Below, one piece after another: positions 1 to 4,480 of a stretch of 6,457 nt of DNA. Position 1 is the stretch's first letter. Each line of letters starts with the position of its first letter. The notes beneath the pieces were generated by a model, which saw only the letters and a program-made list of their open reading frames with translations, was not told the origin of the DNA and searched no databases. The position numbers were made by a program, and so were the translations under genes. Origin of the DNA: Nitrososphaerota archaeon (lineage in GTDB: Archaea > Thermoproteota > Nitrososphaeria > Nitrososphaerales > Nitrosopumilaceae); NCBI GenBank assembly GCA_028867395.1, contig JAGWGO010000089.1:1-6457 (forward strand), written 5' to 3'.

Positions 1-2
1 AT

Positions 3-566
3 CCAGAAAAGGCAAACGATGATCTGGAATTGGTAGAAAACTTGATCATGGAAAACTCTGCTCAAGTATCGGGTATTGGAGAGATTGGACTTGACAAAAC
101 GTATGTCTCAGACGATAAGGGGTTTAAGCACCAGGTTCAGGTATTTGAAAAGATGCTATCTCTTGCAGAAAAGCTTCGCAAGCCAATATCGATTCATTCG
201 AGAAAAACGCTTGAAGAAATATTTTCTATATTGCCTTCTTACAGACTTGGCGGTTCTCTATTGCACTGGTTTGCTGGAAACAAGAAACAGCTGCAAAAGG
301 CCATGGATCTAGGTTGCTATGTCTCGTATGGTCCTGCCATGGTTTATTCCGAAGACAAACAGGTACTTCTCTCTCAAACTGCATCTGACAAGATCCTGCT
401 TGAAACTGACGGTCCTGTCAAGTTCTCCAAATGTTTTGAACATAAAACTGCGCAAATCACTTTTCTTCCAAGCGTACTTTTTTGTGCATCGCATATTCTT
501 AGCAAGTCATATGATGATGCGCTTGAGATGATAGAAAAGAACACAAATTCCTATCTCGGCGTATAG
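3..566 (+). CDS. TatD-family metal-dependent hydrolase, 5' end missing
   Basis: This is the 3' part of a TatD-family hydrolase, an amidohydrolase-fold metalloenzyme (TIM barrel) linked in characterised members to DNase activity. The frame is open to the window edge, so the true start lies upstream; TTG at 30 is only the first in-frame start-like codon and is not a credible start. Family landmarks are visible in order: GEIGLD (metal-binding Glu at codon 81-83), PISIHSR (metal His), SLLHWFAG (metal His) and LLETDGP (metal Asp). The first HxH motif expected near the N terminus must lie outside the window. The LHWFAG version of the second-His motif resembles archaeal members rather than E. coli TatD. 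The gene ends 16 bp before S17e on the same strand, so read-through between them is possible. Family assignment is firm; the physiological substrate is unknown. Confidence 0.9.
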   Translation, partial: PEKANDDLELVENLIMENSAQVSGIGEIGLDKTYVSDDKGFKHQVQVFEKMLSLAEKLRKPISIHSRKTLEEIFSILPSYRLGGSLLHWFAGNKKQLQKAMDLGCYVSYGPAMVYSEDKQVLLSQTASDKILLETDGPVKFSKCFEHKTAQITFLPSVLFCASHILSKSYDDALEMIEKNTNSYLGV

Positions 567-567
567 G

Positions 568-576
568 TATAAAATA
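568..576 (+). promoter_or_regulatory. TATA-like box in front of rps17e
   Basis: The run TATAAAATA lies immediately before rps17e but only about 11 bp (centre to A of ATG) upstream of it. The other promoters in this window sit 25-28 bp from their start codons. If used, this box would place transcription start near position 598, on the GTG that is codon 6 of rps17e. It may therefore be a box for a shorter leaderless form, or fortuitous. Confidence 0.4.
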
Positions 577-582
577 CCCCTT

Positions 583-855
583 ATGCCAATCGGTAACGTG
601 AATAGAGTCAGACGAATTTCCACAGAACTAATGACTACTTATAAAGGAAAATTCGGCACTGATTTTAAACAAAATAAAAAGACTCTAGACGAAGTTGCCG
701 TAGTCAGATCAAAGGGACTAAAAAATGAGATTGCGGGTTATATCACAGCTCATTTGAGACGCGAACTAGAAGAACAGAAGGAAAAAGAGGCAGTTGTACC
801 AGAGAGCGATGCAATTGAAGAGACCGAGGCAATGGAAGAACAGCTAGTCAGCTAA
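583..855 (+). CDS. rps17e: Small ribosomal subunit protein eS17 (S17e)
   Basis: A 90-residue ribosomal protein of the small subunit, found in archaea and eukaryotes and absent from bacteria. Recognition rests on the family core: KFGTDFKQNKK (about residues 23-33), then a VRSKGLKNEIAGYITAHLRRE segment (about 42-62), matching the conserved F..DF..NK and SK.LRN.IAGY signatures. From recall, the ATG at 583 aligns with the N terminus of human RPS17 without gaps up to the DF pair, which supports this start. GTG at 598 is the alternative suggested by the TATA box at 568-576. The last ~28 residues form a strongly acidic tail rich in Glu, probably disordered. The gene follows the TatD gene by 16 bp and may also be reached by read-through from it. 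Confidence 0.96.
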   Translation: MPIGNVNRVRRISTELMTTYKGKFGTDFKQNKKTLDEVAVVRSKGLKNEIAGYITAHLRRELEEQKEKEAVVPESDAIEETEAMEEQLVS

Positions 856-892
856 AACTCTTCTTGTCAAGTATTATGCAAACCAAAAATTC

Positions 893-900
893 CATATTGG
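893..900 (+). promoter_or_regulatory. Weak TATA-like element upstream of the MoaD-Cgi121 gene
   Basis: CATATTGG is centred about 24-25 bp before the GTG at 921, close to the leaderless spacing seen elsewhere in the window. It lies inside the small hyphenated palindrome TCCA-TAT-TGGA (891-901). The match to an archaeal TATA box is poor, so this is tentative. Confidence 0.3.
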
Positions 901-920
901 ACCATTCAACTTCTTAAACT

Positions 921-1700
921 GTGATAACAGTCAGACTTTTAGGCGGAGCGAAGCGGTCCTTTATGTCTGATAAACTTTCAATTGACAAAAACTCCATCTC
1001 AGTCCATGATCTTCTCGATTACCTACAAAACTCTGTTCCAAAAGACAAGCCTGCATTTGATATAAGAAATATTCTTGTTGCAGTAAATGGTGCGGACTCT
1101 TCTGCACTCCAAGGAAATGAGACTCTAATCAAGGACGGAGACATTGTCAGCATAATTCCTGTCATACATGGCGGCAGCAGATTTAGAGCAATCTTCAAAA
1201 TCTCAAACTATATTGTAGAATTGATAAGGATAGAAAAAGTAGGCGCAGACCCAATACAACTTTTAGAAAGTCTGCGAGCCAAATTTCCAAACCTAATAAT
1301 TCAAGGAATCAGGGCAAAATACATTCTGGGAACAAACCATGCAAAGAGAATTATAGGCATATCGCTGGCTGCCGCAAAAGCCGGTACCTTGCTTTCTAAC
1401 AAGATCGAGACTGATATTTTAATGAGATTTGCTCAGAGCAGACAGATTAGCGATGCAATCAGCAAGGTAGGTTTGAAAAACGATGAAGGTTCCATTCTTA
1501 TTGTAGTGGGCCAAAAATATCTAATTGATAACCTAGTATCTGATATTCATAATATCATAAAACCAATAACACCATTTCCAAATAATGCCAACTTTATAAA
1601 AAAAGAATTTACGATAACAAAGAAAGAGCTTGGCTGTATTTTGTCAAAAGAACCGCTTGAAGATATTCTGGTAGAGAGATCTGCAGTTCTACTCAACTAA
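921..1700 (+). CDS. cgi121: ThiS/MoaD-like ubiquitin-fold domain fused to KEOPS subunit Cgi121
   Basis: A 259-residue two-domain protein. Residues 1-85 read as a complete ThiS/MoaD-type beta-grasp domain: an ITVRLLGG first strand, then VAVNG (53-57), an LIKDGDIVSIIP segment (69-80) and a terminal IHGG with Gly84-Gly85, where free MoaD/ThiS proteins end. Residues from about 88 match Cgi121, the KEOPS subunit that binds Bud32 and the tRNA; the best block is TDILMRFAQSRQISDAISKVG (from 164), the Cgi121 signature, followed by ILIVVG. KEOPS transfers threonylcarbamoyl to A37 of ANN-decoding tRNAs. The GTG start is needed for the first strand and cannot move far upstream because of an in-frame TAA at 915-917. 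The 3' end overlaps the convergent THUMP gene by 12 bp. The Cgi121 call is strong. Whether the chain stays fused or is cleaved after Gly-Gly is unknown. Confidence 0.88.
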   Translation: MITVRLLGGAKRSFMSDKLSIDKNSISVHDLLDYLQNSVPKDKPAFDIRNILVAVNGADSSALQGNETLIKDGDIVSIIPVIHGGSRFRAIFKISNYIVELIRIEKVGADPIQLLESLRAKFPNLIIQGIRAKYILGTNHAKRIIGISLAAAKAGTLLSNKIETDILMRFAQSRQISDAISKVGLKNDEGSILIVVGQKYLIDNLVSDIHNIIKPITPFPNNANFIKKEFTITKKELGCILSKEPLEDILVERSAVLLN

Positions 1701-2210
1701 GTCTCGCTTGAGCTTCATGGTGCTCACGATCTCATCTTCTTTTAGTATGGACACACCAGCAATATCGCCAAGAATCTCAACTATGATATTCCAGTCGTAC
1801 TCCTCTAAAGACACTTTATTTTTTACAATGTTGGCAATTGAATCAATTATATCTTTAGTAGACAATTCTGAGCCTCGTTTTTCAATTGTAATTCTAAAAG
1901 AGTCATCTTGACCCATCTTGTTGATATGATTTTGTACAGCTAATACTATATCATTAAGCCCTGCTCTTGTTGCTTCTTGAATTGGTATGAACCTGTGGCA
2001 ATATCTTATACACCAGGGTTCATCAAGAATCTTTTCTCTTATCTTGTTTATCGCCTCGAAAGGATCAAGCGATGTATCTACCATCACTATTCCGGAAAAT
2101 CTACTGTGCCCCGCTCTGGCATCTGAATCTCCTAGTACTGCAAGAGTTTTTAGAATCTCACCAGATGCCTCTTCCTCAAGGTGGCGACTACACGTTACTA
2201 TCAGATTCAA
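1689..2210 (-). CDS. THUMP-domain RNA-binding protein (COG1818/Tan1-like)
   Basis: A 173-residue protein of the THUMP family related to Tan1/THUMPD1, the RNA-binding partner in tRNA ac4C12 formation in eukaryotes. The N terminus (NLIVTCSRHLEEEASGEI) is the typical Tan1/COG1818 opening; CHRFIPIQEATRA follows at about 70-82. The THUMP core follows: SFRITIEKRGSELSTKDII and then a DWNIIVEILGDIAGVSIL segment near 138-155. No catalytic domain is present, so it probably delivers a tRNA to a separate enzyme. The start is TTG at 2210-2208, sharing TTGA with the TGA stop of the upstream synthase gene; no ATG, GTG or other TTG lies between this codon and the upstream in-frame TGA at 2234-2232. A GGAG sits about 14 nt upstream, so translational coupling is likely. 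The exact role in this archaeon is inferred. Confidence 0.85.
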   Translation of the reverse strand: MNLIVTCSRHLEEEASGEILKTLAVLGDSDARAGHSRFSGIVMVDTSLDPFEAINKIREKILDEPWCIRYCHRFIPIQEATRAGLNDIVLAVQNHINKMGQDDSFRITIEKRGSELSTKDIIDSIANIVKNKVSLEEYDWNIIVEILGDIAGVSILKEDEIVSTMKLKRDLVE

Positions 2211-2806
2211 ACTAACGCCAATAACTCCTTTTCACTAATCTTTCCCTTGCGTATTAGGTGTATCTTATCTTCTAGCACTTCAACAATGGTCGACTCTACG
2301 GGATTTGATATCTTTCCACCATCCAACAATATGTCATAGCCATCCAAGTTCTCAACTACCTCTGCCGCATTCCCTGCAGGTCGCTGTCCTGAACGGTTTG
2401 CGCTCGTTCCAACAAGCAGCTTGCATTTGCTGAGTAATCCTAGCACGCATGGATTGTCAGGCATGCGAACTGCTATTTTTTTGTCAAGACAAAGAGATCT
2501 TGCAATCTTTTCCTCTTTTACAGGGAGAATAAGCGTTAGTGGTCCTGGCCAGAATTTTGACGCCAACCTCCTTGATAATTCATTAAAAACTGCAACCTTT
2601 GATATCTCGAATATGGAAAATCCAAGTACTGGCAGTTGTTTTGATCCCTCCCTTCCCTTAATTTTGTAAATCATCTTTACAGCCTCTTCATTAAATGGAT
2701 CGCATCCTATGCCATACACAGTATCCGTAGGAAAAACTACGACGCCTCCTTTTTTGACTATCTTAAATGCGGCCATTATTCCTTCATGGTCGCAGGGAAC
2801 TATCAT
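2207..2806 (-). CDS. tsaC: Threonylcarbamoyl-AMP synthase, YrdC/TsaC family (Sua5 YrdC domain only)
   Basis: The enzyme makes threonylcarbamoyl-AMP from threonine, bicarbonate and ATP, the intermediate that KEOPS uses for tRNA t6A37. The 199 residues contain one YrdC domain. Landmarks are VVVFPTDTVYGIGCDP (22-37), KGR with the family Lys50/Arg52, FWPGPLTLIL (85-94), VRMPDNP (113-119), VGTSANRSG with Ser135/Asn137, and an ESTIVEV segment followed by LIRKGKIS. The C-terminal Sua5 domain found in about 340-residue Sua5 proteins is absent, making this the short TsaC-type form. The ATG at 2806 gives an N terminus of the same length as E. coli YrdC as recalled; ATG at codon 11 is a less likely alternative. 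Its stop overlaps the THUMP gene start, so the two form an operon. Cgi121 of the same pathway is encoded convergently next door. Confidence 0.95.
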   Translation of the reverse strand: MIVPCDHEGIMAAFKIVKKGGVVVFPTDTVYGIGCDPFNEEAVKMIYKIKGREGSKQLPVLGFSIFEISKVAVFNELSRRLASKFWPGPLTLILPVKEEKIARSLCLDKKIAVRMPDNPCVLGLLSKCKLLVGTSANRSGQRPAGNAAEVVENLDGYDILLDGGKISNPVESTIVEVLEDKIHLIRKGKISEKELLALV

Positions 2807-2840
2807 GACCTACTTGAATTGTAAATAACAATTATCTCTT

Positions 2841-2848
2841 GTTATAAA
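2841..2848 (-). promoter_or_regulatory. TATA box for the tsaC-THUMP operon
   Basis: On the minus strand TTTATAAC is centred about 38 bp upstream of the tsaC ATG, which would give a short leader of roughly 12 nt. A second minus-strand candidate is TTTATATC at 2859-2852, the reverse side of the box used for the divergent small gene. The 75-bp region 2807-2881 therefore appears to serve both directions. Confidence 0.5.
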
Positions 2849-2851
2849 AAC

Positions 2852-2860
2852 GATATAAAG
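2852..2860 (+). promoter_or_regulatory. TATA box for the 36-residue zinc-ribbon gene
   Basis: GATATAAAG is centred about 26 bp before the ATG at 2882, the spacing expected for a leaderless archaeal transcript starting at or next to the A of ATG. Confidence 0.6.
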
Positions 2861-2881
2861 AAGAGTCGCGTATATCTTTAC

Positions 2882-2992
2882 ATGGAAGAGGAAATTCCTC
2901 AATGCCAGTGTCCGCCCGGCGGTGAAACATACGTAAATGAAGATGGCATGGACATCTGTGTTTCATGCGGTGGCTGGGTAGCACCTGTCTGA
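2882..2992 (+). CDS. Small zinc-ribbon-like protein, 36 residues
   Basis: A short reading frame from ATG 2882 to TGA 2990-2992. Four cysteines are arranged as C8-x-C10 and C26-x-x-C29, with 15 residues between the pairs; the second knuckle reads ICVSCGGWV, and the intervening EDGMD resembles the turn in TFIIB-type zinc ribbons (CxxC-x(15-17)-CxxC). The first knuckle is atypical, with one residue rather than two between the cysteines. No other domain fits in this length. Evidence that it is a real gene: the TATA box at leaderless spacing, ordered cysteine pairs, and a position in a gap otherwise unexplained between tsaC and the next promoter. Function is not recognised; nucleic-acid or protein binding through one zinc ion is an inference. 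Confidence 0.72.
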   Translation: MEEEIPQCQCPPGGETYVNEDGMDICVSCGGWVAPV

Positions 2993-3027
2993 TGAAATTT
3001 GCAATCAATAATTTGCTGCTGTAAGTC

Positions 3028-3036
3028 TTTTATAGT
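3028..3036 (+). promoter_or_regulatory. TATA box for the acidic 30-residue gene
   Basis: TTTTATAGT, centred about 26 bp before the ATG at 3058, has the leaderless spacing found for other genes in the window. The A/T-rich flank AAAATATTTT follows it. Confidence 0.55.
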
Positions 3037-3057
3037 AAAATATTTTCTTTGATCTTT

Positions 3058-3150
3058 ATGTCCGACGAATTTGAAAATGATTTTGAAGATGATTTTGAGG
3101 ACGACGACATAGAAGACGAGTATGAAGAAGATAAGACAAAGTCTGACTAG
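3058..3150 (+). CDS. Very small, highly acidic protein, 30 residues
   Basis: A reading frame from ATG 3058 to TAG 3148-3150. Eighteen of 30 residues are Asp or Glu, interrupted at regular intervals by phenylalanine: the start holds three consecutive FE(N/D)D units at residues 5-8, 9-12 and 13-16. The C terminus carries two lysines. Such a peptide would be disordered and could act by binding a basic partner, but no known family is recognised. Support for a real gene is the TATA box at leaderless spacing and a stop that interlocks with the convergent winged-helix gene through a shared CTAG. Against it, the region is short and GAA/GAT-rich. Its antisense is T/C-rich and could serve as a terminator for the opposing operon. 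Confidence 0.6.
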   Translation: MSDEFENDFEDDFEDDDIEDEYEEDKTKSD

Positions 3151-3437
3151 ATTCTCAAACCAAACGAGTCTGCAAATTCTCTAAAACCACGATATGCTTG
3201 AAGAAATTCTCTGCCTCTTGGACTAATCTTGTACCTGCACGCCCTTTCCGATGTATTTTGTTCTAGCAGTCCTTGCTGTACTAGGGTTTCAAGTATCTTT
3301 GCCAATCTACCATGTGAGACATTTGCTTTACGAATTAGATATGTTACACTTGCGCCAGTCTCGTCTGGAGCCTCGTCCCTAGTGGTTGTAAGGATGTCTC
3401 CTATGATGCTCATGTGAGTTCTATACACTGCCGCCAA
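3147..3437 (-). CDS. Winged-helix transcriptional regulator (HTH_45-like)
   Basis: A 96-residue single-domain DNA-binding protein of the archaeal winged-helix type (PF14947/COG3432-like). It opens with YRTHMSIIGDIL (helix 1), continues with the turn-helix segment VTYLIRKANVSHGRLAKILETLVQQG (about 31-56), then the wing (LLEQNTSERACRYKISPRG) and a final helix ending ADSFGL. Start choice: TTG at 3437-3435 has a GAGGAGG 8 nt upstream; GTG at 3428 and ATG at 3413 are shorter options, and the conserved core begins only at residue 5. The start lies 17 bp inside the membrane-protein gene, so the two are co-transcribed and probably coupled. The stop shares CTAG with the acidic gene. The regulated targets are not shown by the sequence; autoregulation of the operon is an inference. 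Confidence 0.87.
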   Translation of the reverse strand: MAAVYRTHMSIIGDILTTTRDEAPDETGASVTYLIRKANVSHGRLAKILETLVQQGLLEQNTSERACRYKISPRGREFLQAYRGFREFADSFGLRI

Positions 3438-4074
3438 GCTTCATGCCTCCTCTTAGTGGGACTTGAGATATTGGAATGAATAGAGCGCCAAGACCTGCTA
3501 TCTTTGTGGAAAGTGAGACAAAGTAGAGTATCGATTTTGGAAATACTACCGAGTACCACCCTAGGAATTCTCCCAAAGCGAGCAACCCTAGTCCTGCGGC
3601 AACAAAGATAGTGCTCCTCTTCCTGTTCTCCATATAGGACATTATGGTCTCAATTGTCCCATATACCAATAGGATAAAAGAAATTGACCTTATAATATGC
3701 TCAAGTGAATTTCCCGGTATGATGAAAAGGGGCATAATTATTGATTTGAAATATCGAGACTTTGGAAAGAATGACTTGATGCCATGAGAGAATGCAATGA
3801 AGAAATATCCGACAGTCTGGATTCCTATTCCAAGCGTCTGAATCCAGCTATCAACCTGGCTGTAATTTAGCACAAACGACTCTATCATGACTCCAAATCC
3901 GACCACTCCAAAGCCTATCCCGATTGAAAAAAATGAGATGTTGAGCCTAAACAATGTGGGGCTTCCAGTGTTTTTGAATCCAATGTAGGAAAAAATTCCA
4001 AGTGCTAGTCCGACTACAAACCCTAACAAATTAAGAGCTATTTGAAGAAGTAGCGAGTCCGATACAAATACCAA
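3421..4074 (-). CDS. Multi-pass membrane protein of unknown function
   Basis: A 217-residue hydrophobic protein with about six or seven membrane segments, roughly at residues 8-32, 41-63, 78-96, 108-120 (weak), 126-146, 154-175 and 180-204. Charged loops such as KSFFPKSRYFK and MENRKRS separate them, and several segments are glycine-rich. No signal peptide, catalytic motif or soluble domain is visible, and no characterised family was recognised. The start is TTG at 4074-4072, directly after an in-frame TAG at 4077-4075, with a TTAATTAA box about 27 bp upstream; there is no nearby in-frame ATG or GTG. The downstream winged-helix gene overlaps its end by 17 bp, suggesting a membrane component plus regulator unit. 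The function (sensor, transporter or stress protein) cannot be decided from sequence. Confidence 0.82.
   Translation of the reverse strand: MVFVSDSLLLQIALNLLGFVVGLALGIFSYIGFKNTGSPTLFRLNISFFSIGIGFGVVGFGVMIESFVLNYSQVDSWIQTLGIGIQTVGYFFIAFSHGIKSFFPKSRYFKSIIMPLFIIPGNSLEHIIRSISFILLVYGTIETIMSYMENRKRSTIFVAAGLGLLALGEFLGWYSVVFPKSILYFVSLSTKIAGLGALFIPISQVPLRGGMKLGGSV
3446..3452 (-). promoter_or_regulatory. Shine-Dalgarno site deciding the TTG start of the winged-helix gene
   Basis: Minus-strand GAGGAGG lies 8 nt before TTG at 3437. It is inside the membrane-protein gene, where it encodes part of an Arg-Gly-Gly run. It is the clearest Shine-Dalgarno match in the window, fitting a downstream gene in an operon rather than a leaderless one. 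Confidence 0.55.
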
Positions 4075-4097
4075 CTAAGCGCACTAACATTTTGAAA

Positions 4098-4105
4098 TTA
4101 ATTAA
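4098..4105 (-). promoter_or_regulatory. TATA box for the membrane protein-regulator operon
   Basis: TTAATTAA is centred about 27 bp before the TTG start at 4074, matching the leaderless spacing. The sequence is palindromic, so direction is assigned only by the downstream gene. Confidence 0.45.
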
Positions 4106-4126
4106 GTCTTGTAGTAGCTTTTTTTT

Positions 4127-4333
4127 CTACCAGTCATCAAGAGTTCCTGCTGCGTTGCCATTGGTATCTTTGGCATAATCTCCAAGTATGTCAGAATATC
4201 TTGCTTCTTTGTAGGCAATAAATCTGACATATTCTCCATAAGTCATATCAAGTGAGCATTTTGAGCACTTTACATATGAAAAATCGTCACCCAACTCTGC
4301 TATCTCATCGCATTTGGGGCACTTGATCTTCAT
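4127..4333 (-). CDS. Small zinc-ribbon protein, 68 residues
   Basis: A 68-residue protein whose N-terminal half is a zinc ribbon: CPKC (Cys5/Cys8) and CSKC (Cys23/Cys26) separated by 14 residues, with a YVKCSKC second knuckle. The C-terminal half is hydrophilic (TYGEYVRFIAYKEARYSDILG, then a Gly/Asp/Asn-rich end finishing in DDW) and resembles no domain I recognise. ATG at 4333 is the natural start, placing the first knuckle at residue 5. A TATA-like GATATTAG lies about 26 bp upstream within a tandem duplication. The gene is separated by 52 bp from the membrane-protein gene downstream, which has its own TATA candidate, so it is probably transcribed separately. A zinc-dependent nucleic-acid or protein contact role is inferred. 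Confidence 0.85.
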   Translation of the reverse strand: MKIKCPKCDEIAELGDDFSYVKCSKCSLDMTYGEYVRFIAYKEARYSDILGDYAKDTNGNAAGTLDDW

Positions 4334-4334
4334 G

Positions 4335-4370
4335 CCCTAATATCTCTTATTTCCCTAATATCTCTTATTT
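4335..4370 (-). repeat. Perfect 18-bp tandem duplication in the promoter of the zinc-ribbon gene
   Basis: Two adjacent identical copies of ccctaatatctcttattt (plus-strand reading) occupy 4335-4352 and 4353-4370. A decayed third unit follows in phase at 4371-4388, beginning ccataagatct (9 of the first 11 bases match; 13 of 18 overall). Each perfect copy carries GATATTAG on the minus strand. The distal copy lies about 26 bp from the ATG; the proximal copy lies about 8 bp from it. Confidence 0.92.
4355..4362 (-). promoter_or_regulatory. TATA-like box of the 68-residue zinc-ribbon gene
   Basis: Minus-strand GATATTAG in the distal repeat copy is centred about 25-26 bp before the ATG at 4333, the leaderless spacing. 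The identical element in the proximal copy (4344-4337) is too close to serve this start. Confidence 0.5.
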
Positions 4371-4450
4371 CCATAAGATCTGGGAATTATTCGGGGTTTG
4401 ACCTCTTGATTTTCATCATGTGCAATTTCGGGGTTTAGAAGAACCAAGAA

Positions 4451-4458
4451 TTAAATTG
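4451..4458 (+). promoter_or_regulatory. TATA box for the YggX-like gene
   Basis: TTAAATTG, in the A/T-rich stretch 4447-4466, is centred about 26 bp before the ATG at 4481. The remainder of the 147-bp divergent spacer (4334-4480) holds the tandem duplication and a 10-bp direct repeat, but no gene. Confidence 0.5.
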
Positions 4459-4480
4459 CTAAATTTTGATGTCTTGAGAT

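Noticed and set aside
891..901. Hyphenated palindrome TCCA-TAT-TGGA resembling an operator
   Set aside because: Four-base arms are expected often by chance. It is mentioned only as the site of a weak TATA-like element.
1708..2238. Plus-strand open frames opposite the THUMP gene
   Set aside because: They are shadows of a gene with clear THUMP motifs; their translations are Ser/Ile-rich with no domain.
2996..3016. Short direct repeat aatttgc (2996-3002 and 3010-3016) after the 36-residue gene
   Set aside because: Seven bases in A/T-rich sequence; not distinguishable from chance and without stem-forming potential worth calling.
4119..4126. Run of eight T on the plus strand after the small zinc-ribbon gene
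   Set aside because: The flanking genes are on the minus strand, where this reads as A, so it cannot be their T-rich terminator. No plus-strand transcript is known to end here.
4390..4436. 10-bp direct repeat ttcggggttt at 4390-4399 and 4427-4436
   Set aside because: Only two short copies with no flanking extension. It may be an operator pair in the divergent spacer, but it could easily be chance, and nothing ties it to a regulator.
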